A DNA stretch of 64,000 nucleotides from Bacillota bacterium. Lineage in GTDB: Bacteria; Bacillota; Clostridia; Acetivibrionales; JAEZXR01. Below the pieces are notes generated by a model. That model saw nothing but the letters and a program-made list of their open reading frames with translations, had not been told where the DNA came from and searched no databases. This document shows positions 1 through 8,608 of the stretch, piece after piece. The position numbers were made by a program, and so were the translations under genes. The stretch lies in assembly GCA_023419605.1 (NCBI GenBank), contig JAEZXR010000145.1, forward strand, positions 44,992 to 108,991, written 5' to 3'. Position 1 is the first letter of the stretch. Each line of letters starts with the position of its first letter.

Positions 1-861
1 ACGGGAACTAATGACAGCTTCCACTTTGTGTATCAACCGATTAGTGGTAATGCATCCTTAACTGCAAAATTAAATTCTATAGCTCTGATAGATAATAATG
101 CAATATCAGGTTTAATGATAAGAGAAAGCTTAGATCCTGATGCCGCAGAAGCAATGATCAGTACATCTATAGTTAAAGCAGACAGGGATGAAAATGGAAG
201 TGGTGACAGTGATGACACATACTACTATACATTTTTCTCATCCAGAACGGTCAAAGGGGCAACTGCACTTACCTTGGATAATAAAGTTTATCCTAGTGAT
301 ACCCTTCCGTCTTTACTTGATAGCAAATTACCTATATGGCTAAAAATTGAGAGGGTAGATGACAAAATAATTGCCTATACTTCTTACGATAATAGCACAT
401 GGAAAGAGCTCGCAAGAAAGACAATTAGTATGGGTAAAGATGCATATATAGGATTTGCAGTAGATGCATCTCAACAAGATATTGATGATGTTTACTACAA
501 TACAGCGAAGTTCTCAGATATAGATTTAGTAGATTCTTTCATTGTAACAGATGTAAGCATTACAGACATTTTTGGTAGCCCAGTATCGAGTCTCACTCCT
601 GGGTTAAGTGCATCTGTTTCTGCTACTGTAAATAAGAATTCCTTAGCAATAGAAGAGGCAGTAATAGCAATTCAAATTTGTGATGCTAAGGATAATGTAA
701 TTGGTACTTCCTATGTAAAGTCTAAGTTTACTAAGGGAACAACGAAGACTGTTAAAGCCGGATTTAGTACTCCAACTGGTTTAGAGGGATTAAAGATTAA
801 AGCCTTTGTAGTCAATAACCTTAAAGATGAAATGAAAATTTCTAATGAAGTTGTGAAATAA
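1..861 (+). CDS. Secreted beta-sandwich protein, C-terminal part (5' end outside window)
   Basis: The reading frame is open from base 1, so the start lies upstream and only the last 286 codons are seen. The first ~180 residues look like a concanavalin A-like/DUF1349-type jelly roll: an FHFVYQ opening, then IWLKIERVDDKIIAYTSYDNS, the pattern of domains that describe a glycan-binding or laminin-G-like sheet. The last ~100 residues form an Ig-like or CARDB-like beta domain ending in KISNEVVK. Nothing catalytic is visible in the part present, so the enzyme class, if any, is unknown. It ends 40 bases before the SLH protein gene on the same strand and may be co-transcribed with it. This is likely an extracellular protein, inferred from domain type and neighbour; its signal peptide is not in view. 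Confidence 0.75.
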   Translation, partial: TGTNDSFHFVYQPISGNASLTAKLNSIALIDNNAISGLMIRESLDPDAAEAMISTSIVKADRDENGSGDSDDTYYYTFFSSRTVKGATALTLDNKVYPSDTLPSLLDSKLPIWLKIERVDDKIIAYTSYDNSTWKELARKTISMGKDAYIGFAVDASQQDIDDVYYNTAKFSDIDLVDSFIVTDVSITDIFGSPVSSLTPGLSASVSATVNKNSLAIEEAVIAIQICDAKDNVIGTSYVKSKFTKGTTKTVKAGFSTPTGLEGLKIKAFVVNNLKDEMKISNEVVK

Positions 862-901
862 TATAATTCCATGATATGGATTTTATATTAGGAGGGGATT
901 T

Positions 902-3010
902 ATGTATAACAATAGTTTAAGAAAATTTCGAGTTTTCCTGGCATTATTATTATTCTCAGCGATTTTAATAAATGCAGGCAATTTAAAAGCATTGGCAGCG
1001 TCGACTTTATCAGTAAGTCAGACGGTGGATAATAACAAAGTTACATTTAAAGTAAGTGATAACGCAAACTTAAATAATACGGTAGCTATATTGGTAATGC
1101 AAAAGAATACAAATTCTGTTACATATATGGATCAAGCTACTCTTAAAAATGGGGAACACACATTTGAAATCGTATTACCGAAGGGAGAATACACAGGATA
1201 TGTGAGTTCTTCAAGCAACGATAAGGTGTCGATTCAGGATATAACAATAGTAAATGATGAAAAGATCGTGGGATTTAGGACTTTGGCACCCATAAATGTT
1301 GAGAGAGGCAAAGCTGTGGTATTACCGAGTTCAGTAATTGCTATTTTTGATGATGGAGCTAATAGAGAAGTAGGCGTTCAGTGGACAGAAGTACCAAGTA
1401 CGGATATTCCCGGCCAATACACAGTAATAGGTATAGTAAATGGAAGCACCGAAACGGTGAAACTGGTATTAAATATAGGGGATATATCGGACTCCAGCAT
1501 CACCCCGGCCTCTGCTGTATTCGACAAATATACACAGAGTACAAACTACAGAGATGTTGCAGTAACAGTAACTTTCAACGGAAACACCCTGAATGCAATC
1601 AAGAACGGAAGCAGCACCTTGGTTGAGGGAACAGACTATATAGTAACAGGCAATTTATACAATATCAAGTGCTCGTATCTGGCAGGTTTCAGCGCGGGAA
1701 GTACGGTAAGCCTGACATTTGACTTCAGTGCAGGAGCCGACAGCAGCGTAGCGATAACCATCAGAGATACCACACCCAACGGTACGGGAGGGGGCACTGC
1801 TCCAGCCACGACTAATATCACGGTGAATGGGTTGAAAACATCCACCGCAGTGGTGCTGGATGCCGCAACATCCACCGCAAAAGTAGAGGTAACAGATGCA
1901 ACCATCAATACAGCGCTGGCCAATGCAACAGCGGACAAAAAGGGAGTCAAGACGGTAGAAATTATCATACCTAAAGTAGAAGGTGCCAAGAGCTATGAAC
2001 CGGCGCTTCCTGCAAGTACATTGACACAAGCTGCCAAGACACAGGTAATCGAAGTTAATACGCCCATAGGTACCATTCAACTGCCCGGTAACATGGTCAA
2101 GGCTTCCCAGGCAGCAGGTGCAACTACTATTGCCGTATCCATGGGAGCTGTGGAAAAATCCACAATTACGGATGCAAAGTTAAAAGAAGCGATCGGAGAC
2201 AGACCGGTGGTAGAACTGAATCTGAAAGTGGACGGAAACGTGGTAAGTTGGGAAAATAAAGAAGCACCTGTTAAGGTATCCATCCCATACACACCAAAAG
2301 CAGAGGAACTTAAGAATAATGAGCATGTTGTAATCTGGTATATTGATGGAACAGGAAATGCGGTGAAGGTGCCAAATGCAAAATACGATGCAGCTGCAGG
2401 GCTGGTAACTTTCAAAACCACTCACTTCAGTAAATATGCCGTATCCTATGCCTTTAAGACCTTTGCCGATACAAGTACATATCCCTGGGCACAGAAGCAG
2501 ATTGAAGTTTTAGCTTCTAAAGGTATTATCAACGGTACTTCCGATACTACCTTCTCGCCAGGCGATAACATCACAAGAGCAGATTTCCTTGTTCTTTTGG
2601 TGGGAACTTTGGGCTTGACCGCAGACATCAGTGACAACTTCCTTGATGTCAACAAAGGAGATTACTACTATGATGCGCTGGGAGTTACTAAAAAGCTGGG
2701 GGTCAGTACAGGAGTCGGCGACAATAAGTTCAATCCAAAGGAACAGATATCCAGACAGGATATGATGGTGCTTTGTGCCAGAGCGCTGAAAGCTTCCGAG
2801 GTGATTAAAGCCCAGGGGAGTGCAGCAGACATCCAGAAATTTAGTGATAAAGCGGATGTAGCGTCTTACGCAGTGGAAGGCATTGCTTCTATGGTAAAGG
2901 AGGGTATCGTTACCGGAAATGGAGATATCCTCAATCCACAAGGAAATGCCACAAGAGCGGAAACGGCTGTTATCATGTACAGAATTTTTAATAAACTATT
3001 AAGTAATTAA
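902..3010 (+). CDS. S-layer-homology surface protein with X2/Ig-like modules
   Basis: A 702-residue secreted protein. An AGGAGGGG ribosome site precedes the ATG. Residues 1-33 are a signal peptide ending near ALAAS. A Big_4-like bacterial Ig segment lies around residues 120-190 (FRTLAPINVERGKAVVL). An X2-type Ig-like module (CBM_X2 family, best known from clostridial scaffoldins) covers roughly 195-290. A middle beta-rich region follows, then three SLH repeats at about 518-560, 580-625 and 645-700, each showing the F-D, W-A, GII/GV-G and R-D/E pattern. In the family SLH repeats bind pyruvylated secondary cell-wall polymer, so the protein is probably anchored at the surface. No catalytic domain, cohesin or dockerin is visible. 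It may display or structure the cell wall, or help hold polysaccharide through X2. The precise role is not known. Confidence 0.85.
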   Translation: MYNNSLRKFRVFLALLLFSAILINAGNLKALAASTLSVSQTVDNNKVTFKVSDNANLNNTVAILVMQKNTNSVTYMDQATLKNGEHTFEIVLPKGEYTGYVSSSSNDKVSIQDITIVNDEKIVGFRTLAPINVERGKAVVLPSSVIAIFDDGANREVGVQWTEVPSTDIPGQYTVIGIVNGSTETVKLVLNIGDISDSSITPASAVFDKYTQSTNYRDVAVTVTFNGNTLNAIKNGSSTLVEGTDYIVTGNLYNIKCSYLAGFSAGSTVSLTFDFSAGADSSVAITIRDTTPNGTGGGTAPATTNITVNGLKTSTAVVLDAATSTAKVEVTDATINTALANATADKKGVKTVEIIIPKVEGAKSYEPALPASTLTQAAKTQVIEVNTPIGTIQLPGNMVKASQAAGATTIAVSMGAVEKSTITDAKLKEAIGDRPVVELNLKVDGNVVSWENKEAPVKVSIPYTPKAEELKNNEHVVIWYIDGTGNAVKVPNAKYDAAAGLVTFKTTHFSKYAVSYAFKTFADTSTYPWAQKQIEVLASKGIINGTSDTTFSPGDNITRADFLVLLVGTLGLTADISDNFLDVNKGDYYYDALGVTKKLGVSTGVGDNKFNPKEQISRQDMMVLCARALKASEVIKAQGSAADIQKFSDKADVASYAVEGIASMVKEGIVTGNGDILNPQGNATRAETAVIMYRIFNKLLSN

Positions 3011-3062
3011 GATACCTCAACATAGTCTGGAATTTCCTGTAAAGAACGAATATCTACCTTTC

Positions 3063-3116
3063 CATCCTACAAAAATGGCTACCCTTTATGTGATAGATAG
3101 TCATTTTTGTAGGATG
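3063..3116. repeat. Long inverted repeat after the SLH gene
   Basis: Two 19-base arms (3063-3081 and 3098-3116) are complementary with one mismatch and enclose a 16-base loop. It lies 50 bases after the SLH stop codon. A T-run of five lies inside the right arm rather than after it, so it is not a classical intrinsic terminator, though it could end or stabilise the transcript. It could also be an old insertion-element end. Confidence 0.6.
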
Positions 3117-3171
3117 CCTACTATTTGAGTTATTTAGATGTTGATGCTCCCACTAACCCTAGTAGTTAAAA

Positions 3172-3470
3172 TTACACCGGCTGATCCACAAAAATCAGCT
3201 TGCAGCGTAATTTTTTGAAAGCAGCTAGTCTGTTTTCCATGGCTGGCTCACCGGAATGAGTTTCAACCAGCTTAACTCCTCCATATATTTTCTGTATTTT
3301 ACCCTGCTTTTCCAGGGTATTAAGGTCACGTCTTGCCGTTTCAATTGAAATATTAAATTGAGAAGTAAAGCGAGGCAAGTCGAAACGATTCTTGACTTGC
3401 CTGTTTTATTTAAATAGAAAAGCATTGAATTGGTTAAAGAGGATTCAGCATTTGCTGTCATATTTCCCAA
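3172..3470 (-). pseudogene. DeoR-family regulator, N-terminal remnant (frameshifted, truncated)
   Basis: On the minus strand the segment from about 3378 to 3172 reads PRFTSQFNISIETARRDL followed by NTLEKQGKIQKIYGGVKLV. This is the helix-turn-helix and wing signature of DeoR regulators (S-x-E-T-x-R-R-D-L, then x-GG-hydrophobic). The preceding part of the same domain (FYLNKTGKSRIV) is readable only in another frame, at about 3380-3420, so a frameshift separates them. The homology stops soon after the DNA-binding domain (ENRLAAFKK), so the sugar-phosphate-sensing domain is missing. It is a dead fragment of a repressor; what it controlled cannot be told. Confidence 0.6.
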
Positions 3471-3684
3471 GGAAGAATTGATATATATTTACTTTTTATG
3501 GATAATATGGTAATATTACTATGGAGATTCCGTGCAGTGTATGCAATAAATAACGCCGCAGAATCAAAAGCACTTCTCATACGCCAATGATTTCCTTACT
3601 CCTTCCAGGCAAATAGAGGTTGCCCTGCGTCTGGAATATTTTCCTGGGTTTTCTACTGTATAAGAGGTTATGAAAAAAGCGGTT

Positions 3685-3783
3685 CTAGGATTTCTTAGCG
3701 CGAATTATATAGCCATCAACTCCGTAAGTCTCATCCATACCAAGTGTGGATTTGAAGATAAACCCCAAGGAAAGGAGATTCAT
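3685..3783 (-). pseudogene. Possible methyltransferase C-terminal fragment
   Basis: A 32-codon minus-strand reading ends STLGMDETYGVDGYIIRAKKS. The YGVDGY-I-x-x-AKK ending resembles the last strands of small class I SAM-dependent methyltransferases. The reading begins abruptly and overlaps the leader of the pectate lyase gene, so it is likely a remnant rather than a working gene. The assignment rests on a short stretch and is tentative. Together with the DeoR remnant it marks 3.1-3.8 kb as a region of decayed genes. Between 3471 and 3684 I see nothing recognisable. Confidence 0.3.
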
Positions 3784-3822
3784 ATTACTTTACATTTACT
3801 ATTATAAGGAGGTTTTTTTAGT

Positions 3823-5739
3823 ATGAGAAAATGTCTGTGTATTCTAATTTGTTTTACCCTGTTCATGACTATGATGATAGGCTTGCAACCCGTGTCCGCC
3901 GCAACATTACTCAGCGATGATTTTGAAGATGGAAACTCTATGGGCTGGTCCACCAACGGCGGCTCATGGTCTATGGTTACTGACGGCACCAAGGTGTACA
4001 AGCAATCCAGCATTTCGGCCAATGCCTATTCCTACACCGGAACATCCACCTGGTCCAACTACTACCTCCAGGCCCGGATAAAACCCCTCGCTTTTAACGG
4101 TACGGACAGGAGTGTCAGCTTATGTGCAAGGTTTAAAGATACCAACAACTTCTACTTTGCCCGCCTCAGCAATGCCAACACTCTGCAAATCGGAAAGAAA
4201 GTCGGAGGCGTAACTTCGACTTTGACATCAAAAGCTTATACGATTTCCACCGGTGCATGGTATACGGTGAAACTCGTATTGAACAGCTCACAAATAGACC
4301 TTTATGTAAATGGAGTTCTCGAACTTTCAGCGTCCGACACTTCATTAACTACAGGCAGAATCGGACTTTATACTGCTTATACCTCTGCAGAATTTGACGA
4401 TATTGTTGCAGACGATGGAGTTTCCACTCCTACCCCCACTCCGACAGGAACACCCGTGGTAACGCCGACGCCGACTCCAACCACTCCTCCCGGAACGCCA
4501 ATTCCTGGCGCCTATTATGTATCGCCCAATGGAAATGACTCCAATCCGGGATCTTTAAGTCAGCCTTTTTACAGCATTGCCAGGGCTGTTTCGGTAGCTG
4601 CTGTTCCAGGCACTACCATCTATGTCAGAGGAGGAACTTACAACTATAATTCTACTATTCAGTTAACCCAATCCGGCACTTCATCCGCTAAAATCAACAT
4701 TTGGGCATATCCCGGAGAAAAGCCCGTCCTTAATTATTCCACCCAGCCCTATGGTACTGAAAACAGGGGGATTGTCCTGATAGGAGATTACTGGAACATC
4801 AAGGGACTGGAAATCTGCTATGCGGGTGACAATGGAATCAAGATCGAAGGCAGCCATAATACCGTCGAAGCCTGTGTCTTTCATCATAATGGCGATTCCG
4901 GGGTGCAGCTTGGGTTTGCCCATACTACAGTGAACCCGGACGGAGTCCTTTGTTCCTATAATGAAATTATTAATTGTGATTCCTATCTAAACTTCGATTT
5001 TGATAATGCAGGCAGCGATGCTGACGGCTTCGCCTGCAAGATGCATAATGGAAAGGGAAATAAGTTCATAGGCTGCCGTGCATGGCGCAACTCGGATGAC
5101 GGCTGGGATCTCTTTGAAACCGACTGGCCGGTGGAGATTATCAACTGCTGGACATGGCACAATGGTGATAAAGCAGATTTTGATGCCATTTATCTGCAAA
5201 AAATGGGAAAACCCATGAGTTCTTTCCAAGGAAACGGGAATGGTTTCAAGCTGGGAGGCAATGGGACCGGTGGTTCTTCAAAGGGTACCCATGTAGTGAA
5301 AAATTGTGTTGCCTTCGACAATAACTTTAAGTCTAAAAAAGGCTTTGACCAGAATAGCCATAAAGGCGGGGTAATAGTATACAATTGCACTTCTTTCGGC
5401 AACGGATATAACTACATGTTCGAAGACAATGCAGAATCGGGAGCCGTAAACGAGTTTAAGAATAACGTCTCTTTTAATCCTCGCGGGTCACTGGCTTATG
5501 AATTCTCCTCCGGGGCGATTCAGCAGAATAACAGTTGGAATCTTTCGGTTACCGCCGATGCTTCGGATTTCAGAAGTCTCAGTGAAACCCTTGCCATGGC
5601 TCTACGACAAGCTGACGGCAGCTTGCCTTCCAATGATTTTGCCAAACTAGTATCCGGCAGCGATTTGATCGACAAAGGTGTTTCTGTGGGCCTTCCCCAC
5701 AGAGGTGCAGCTCCGGACCTGGGTGCTTTTGAATATTAA
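3823..5739 (+). CDS. Secreted pectate lyase, PL9-like, with CBM66/LamG-like domain
   Basis: A 638-residue secreted protein preceded by AAGGAGG. Residues 1-26 are a signal peptide ending VSAA. A jelly-roll domain (about 27-205; DDFEDGNSMGWS...FDDIVADD) resembles CBM66/LamG-type carbohydrate-binding modules. A Pro-Thr linker (about 206-235) joins it to a right-handed beta-helix (236-638) opening YYVSPNGNDSNPGS, as in PL9 pectate lyases of the PelL type. The hallmark DADGFACK...GNKF-GC-W-NSDDGWDL block is present. By family knowledge its Lys (K406 here) is the catalytic base and the Asp residues bind calcium, cleaving polygalacturonate by beta-elimination. It appears intact. It stands alone between remnants and the small glycine-rich genes, so its regulation is unknown. 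PL9 is the best fit; related beta-helix lyase families are less likely. Confidence 0.82.
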   Translation: MRKCLCILICFTLFMTMMIGLQPVSAATLLSDDFEDGNSMGWSTNGGSWSMVTDGTKVYKQSSISANAYSYTGTSTWSNYYLQARIKPLAFNGTDRSVSLCARFKDTNNFYFARLSNANTLQIGKKVGGVTSTLTSKAYTISTGAWYTVKLVLNSSQIDLYVNGVLELSASDTSLTTGRIGLYTAYTSAEFDDIVADDGVSTPTPTPTGTPVVTPTPTPTTPPGTPIPGAYYVSPNGNDSNPGSLSQPFYSIARAVSVAAVPGTTIYVRGGTYNYNSTIQLTQSGTSSAKINIWAYPGEKPVLNYSTQPYGTENRGIVLIGDYWNIKGLEICYAGDNGIKIEGSHNTVEACVFHHNGDSGVQLGFAHTTVNPDGVLCSYNEIINCDSYLNFDFDNAGSDADGFACKMHNGKGNKFIGCRAWRNSDDGWDLFETDWPVEIINCWTWHNGDKADFDAIYLQKMGKPMSSFQGNGNGFKLGGNGTGGSSKGTHVVKNCVAFDNNFKSKKGFDQNSHKGGVIVYNCTSFGNGYNYMFEDNAESGAVNEFKNNVSFNPRGSLAYEFSSGAIQQNNSWNLSVTADASDFRSLSETLAMALRQADGSLPSNDFAKLVSGSDLIDKGVSVGLPHRGAAPDLGAFEY

Positions 5740-5781
5740 AAATAAAGGGTAAGTACACCTCATACAAATTGGTTTTAAAAG

Positions 5782-5829
5782 CAGTACGACGGACAAAAGG
5801 CTCTATGAAACCTTTTGTGCGTCGTACTT
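5782..5829. terminator. Hairpin after the pectate lyase gene, carrying the repeat core
   Basis: Arms 5782-5800 and 5811-5829 pair over about 19 bases with two mismatches around a 10-base loop. It lies ~40 bases past the stop and ends in ACTTTTGATAG, a weak T-tract. It could act as the terminator. The right arm contains CTTTTGTGCGTCGTA, nearly the same as the repeat found at 6681 and 55908. Confidence 0.5.
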
Positions 5830-5991
5830 TTGATAGGGCATCGCGGTACTCTTGGAACAGATATCAGTATATGTCAAGGATCAAACCCATAGCCAAACCC
5901 ACTGCAACAATACAAAAGGATGATAATTATGATTATCCATATCCACCAGCAGCCATCAAATCTGATTTTAAATTTACATCTACTATATTAA

Positions 5992-6126
5992 TTAAATAAC
6001 ACCTGCGCCATAGCCACCCCGGCCCCAGAAGAGCAATAAGAACAGAATTATAAACCAAAGGATTATATCATTACCAAAAAGTCCTCCAAATCCTCCACAT
6101 GCACCTACTTGTCTGTCGTCTGCCAT
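5992..6126 (-). CDS. Small glycine-rich membrane protein 1 (YjcZ-like)
   Basis: A 44-residue protein. It has a GGAGG site 8-12 bases before the ATG, a short polar start (MADDRQVGACGGFGGLFG), one strongly hydrophobic helix (IILWFIILFLLLFW), then a glycine-rich tail (GRGGYGAG). Tiny proteins with glycine-rich ends around one membrane helix are common in spore-forming Firmicutes, and some (YjcZ-type) are linked to sporulation. That link is inference here. It is a paralog of the gene just upstream on the same strand (6199-6336), sharing the order GGFGGLFG, then hydrophobic helix, then GYGAG. Confidence 0.7.
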   Translation of the reverse strand: MADDRQVGACGGFGGLFGNDIILWFIILFLLLFWGRGGYGAGVI

Positions 6127-6198
6127 GAATGTCGCCTCCATAAATTAGAATTCGATCGACCAGAAGCCGTCGTTTGAAGACTTCTGATATAATATGGT

Positions 6199-6336
6199 TT
6201 ACGGGTCTACGAATCCTGCACCATAACCAAACCCGTTCCAGAATAAGAGCAGGAAAACAAGGATAAAGAATAAAATCTCGCTGTTATCACCAAATAATCC
6301 GCCGAAGCCGGCGCCATATCCACCTACTGCGCCCAT
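6199..6336 (-). CDS. Small glycine-rich membrane protein 2 (YjcZ-like)
   Basis: A 45-residue protein with an AAAGGAG site just before the ATG. It starts MGAVGGYGAGFGGLFG, then has a membrane helix (ILFFILVFLLLFW) and a glycine-rich tail ending GFVDP. It is a paralog of the next gene on the same strand, 72 bases downstream. The duplication and the good ribosome sites argue that both are real despite their size. A role in the spore or cell envelope is possible but not shown by the sequence. Confidence 0.72.
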   Translation of the reverse strand: MGAVGGYGAGFGGLFGDNSEILFFILVFLLLFWNGFGYGAGFVDP

Positions 6337-6724
6337 GGTAACAACTCCTTTCTTTAATGTTTACATAATCGTTTCACAGTACAGTATATTTCGTTATATA
6401 AAAATGTGTTACAGTTATCAATATTTATTACAATAAATAAGAATCTCATTAATCTTCCCACTATCCTACGTGCACCAATAAGCTGAAAAATAGGGAAGTT
6501 ACTGCGAAAGATGAGTCGAGAAGGGGGGAATAGGGTGAGGGGGTTACCGCCTAAGACCGTATTTTTATCTGCTGTAATATATACTATATAAATCGCGAAA
6601 ATGATTTTACATGGAATGAATTTAATTTTTACGATGGGCAAGCAAGGAAATACAAGCACACAAAAGAAGAAATGTAAAAACTTTTGTGCGTTGTATATAG
6701 AATATTGGAAGCAACGGGTGGCTA
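6337..6724. other. Gene-free stretch with one copy of the 23-base repeat
   Basis: No convincing gene on either strand. A possible minus-strand reading of about 100 codons has no ribosome site or recognisable domain. At 6681-6703 it carries a 23-base sequence (core TTTTGTGCGTTGTATATAG) found identically at 55908-55930. The rest is AT-rich apart from a G-rich run near 6518-6545. Confidence 0.5.
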
Positions 6725-7198
6725 CTATACTTTTATAATCCTATAATCCTTAATATGGAATTTTTCTACTATTCTCTCCAAATGAGTTTCTCTCACAGAT
6801 ATGTAGATAGTATCGCTTCCAATTAGCAATTGAGATAATAACTGAAAGAAGCCCTTTTCCTGTAGTTCCAACGGCCCTATTTCATCGATAAAGACAGGAG
6901 AGATGTAATTATGAATAATATCCTGCGCTATTGAATATGCAAAATCAAAGCCCTCCTGAGAGAAACTATAGACATCGTAACAATGTTTCTCGTTCCAGCA
7001 AACTGGAATATATTCTTTTTTGAATGAAAAAGGTTTGTTTACTCCGGTAGACAATCTGATAATCTGCTGCCCTGCATAGTTACCTTGTATATATACCTTA
7101 GGCAGGATAAAGCCATCTCCGGTTTTTAATTCTTTATATATTGATAAAAGCTTTGTGGTTTTACCACTGTTTATACTCCCTGTCACTATGTATATCAT
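6725..7198 (-). CDS. THEP1-type nucleoside-triphosphatase
   Basis: A 157-residue P-loop protein. The Walker A motif GSINSGKT lies at residues 7-14, and a Walker B-like FIDEIGPLELQEKGF follows near 103-117; the DEIGPLEL phrase is the signature of the THEP1/NTPase_1 family. It presumably hydrolyses NTPs in the cytoplasm; the physiological substrate of the bacterial members is unknown. It is the last gene of a three-gene minus-strand operon, starting only 3 bases after the MobA-like gene ends, next to a molybdenum hydroxylase cluster. That context suggests a role in cofactor handling or maturation of that enzyme, which is inference. Confidence 0.8.
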   Translation of the reverse strand: MIYIVTGSINSGKTTKLLSIYKELKTGDGFILPKVYIQGNYAGQQIIRLSTGVNKPFSFKKEYIPVCWNEKHCYDVYSFSQEGFDFAYSIAQDIIHNYISPVFIDEIGPLELQEKGFFQLLSQLLIGSDTIYISVRETHLERIVEKFHIKDYRIIKV

Positions 7199-7201
7199 AT
7201 T

Positions 7202-7786
7202 TCACCTTATAGATAAGCCGCTATTTAAATAATTCTCTGCAAGTAGATAATCCTCTGGAGTATCTATGTCCATCAAAATACCTGGACATTTAACCTCAAA
7301 AGTTTTAAACCCATGGTTAGTGATGAACTCTCTTAAACTACTGATGTTTGTTGCAGAAAGCAGCAGGCTTGCCATTCTTTTATTCATTAGCACCGGGTGG
7401 CCTTTTATACCTTCGTAAGTTGGTATGACAATGTTTTTATTTACTTTAAGCAGGTTTTCATAGACATCCTGACTGACTAAAGGGTAATCTCCAGGAATCA
7501 TGAAGACTTTGTCACCCTCGGTATGCGTAAAGCCTTTTATAACTGAACTGAACATACCCGCTTGATAGCTTTCATTATAGACCAGCCGTATCTTCGAGTA
7601 CTTGTCCAAAATCGGGGTAAGTTTTTTAATATTATAGCCGCCGACTACTATAATCTTAGAGCAGGCATCATACATTCCTTCGATACATCGTTCTATAACG
7701 GTCTTGCCGCATAGCTCCAATGTAAGCTTATATGCACCTGCTCTTGATGAAAATCCGGCAGCTAAAATAATACCTTCTACAATCAT
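7202..7786 (-). CDS. MobA/MocA-like molybdopterin nucleotidyltransferase
   Basis: A 194-residue protein opening MIVEGIILAAGFSSRAGAYK, the nucleotide-binding signature of the MobA-like NTP transferase family (LAAG-x-S-x-R-x-G, with the Lys usual in this motif). A later MIPGDYPLV segment matches the metal-binding Asp region, and DIDTPEDY near the C-terminus is the conserved end. Family members that serve xanthine dehydrogenase-type enzymes (MocA) attach CMP to molybdopterin. The nearby three-subunit molybdenum hydroxylase fits that reaction. It lies 4 bases after the membrane-protein gene and 3 bases before the THEP1 gene. Other nucleotidyltransferase substrates remain possible. Confidence 0.8.
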   Translation of the reverse strand: MIVEGIILAAGFSSRAGAYKLTLELCGKTVIERCIEGMYDACSKIIVVGGYNIKKLTPILDKYSKIRLVYNESYQAGMFSSVIKGFTHTEGDKVFMIPGDYPLVSQDVYENLLKVNKNIVIPTYEGIKGHPVLMNKRMASLLLSATNISSLREFITNHGFKTFEVKCPGILMDIDTPEDYLLAENYLNSGLSIR

Positions 7787-7790
7787 ATGT

Positions 7791-8468
7791 TTACAGCATC
7801 CATTGGATAATCAATGTAATAGCCAGTATGCTTAAGGAAACGACGGGCTTATAACTAATACTTTCAATCACCTTTGATTTTATTATTTTTTCCGTAAATG
7901 GCTTGATATATGTATTTTTTTTCTCAACTATTTCATTTATTGTCTTTACAAGCACTATGATTCCATAAATAAATAAACCATTAAGAGTGCCCTCATACAG
8001 AATGAATTTGAAAATTGCGAATACTCCTTTAAAGGGATATGTGGACATTATCCAGGTTGGGAGGGCAAGTAGGCCGATTAAAAATAGAATTCTCCATACT
8101 AGGCTGACAGTTACTATTTCAGCAAGCTTATATTTTGGCATATATTTCTTCCCATCCGTTAGCTTAAGAAAAGCGAATAAAGAAATACCTTCCAGAAGAA
8201 TCGACAGGGCGGGGCAAATAACTATTACCAGGTTTACTGTCATGAAGAGGTTTACAAACTTTATTGCTGCAGCAACTATAGCGGTAAATAGAATTGAATT
8301 CAATTTACCGGTTTGCTTGAAAACCTGGTACATAAAGAAATAAGCTAACGGGAACCAGATAAACCATCCGATATTTAATGTGGTAACATGTAATAAATGA
8401 CCGAGAGTTGCTTCCTCAAGCCCCCATAAAGCACCCCAAAAGATTATAGCGCTACTGTTTTTTTTCAT
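7791..8468 (-). CDS. Polytopic membrane protein, unknown
   Basis: A 225-residue integral membrane protein with about six hydrophobic segments (near residues 8-28, 30-50, 58-78, 82-100, 122-145, 160-180) plus one at the extreme C-terminus. I do not recognise the family. The size and helix number are like the substrate-binding S component of ECF transporters, but no defining motif is seen. It is the first gene of the operon with the MobA-like and THEP1 genes and has a GGAGTTG ribosome site. Its consistent pairing with cofactor-type enzymes suggests transport or membrane anchoring linked to the molybdenum hydroxylase; this is inference. Confidence 0.65.
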   Translation of the reverse strand: MKKNSSAIIFWGALWGLEEATLGHLLHVTTLNIGWFIWFPLAYFFMYQVFKQTGKLNSILFTAIVAAAIKFVNLFMTVNLVIVICPALSILLEGISLFAFLKLTDGKKYMPKYKLAEIVTVSLVWRILFLIGLLALPTWIMSTYPFKGVFAIFKFILYEGTLNGLFIYGIIVLVKTINEIVEKKNTYIKPFTEKIIKSKVIESISYKPVVSLSILAITLIIQWML

Positions 8469-8608
8469 AAAACAATATCAACTCCTATGAAAATTATATA
8501 CCAAAAGTATCCTATGAACATTTATACAGGGTTATTCCATATAAATAGATGCCATACTAAAATTATTAAAAATCAATTTTAGCGTTAATAAAAGGTGGAG
8601 GTAATGAT

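Noticed and set aside
1636..2425. Several long minus-strand readings inside the SLH gene
   Set aside because: They are shadows of a gene with clear domains and a strong ribosome site on the plus strand.
5769..5999. Plus-strand reading of 76 codons
   Set aside because: It runs through the hairpin and antisense to the small glycine-rich gene, and has no ribosome site or recognisable motif.
6354..6659. Minus-strand reading of 101 codons
   Set aside because: No ribosome site, low-complexity hydrophobic start, no family resemblance; treated as chance.
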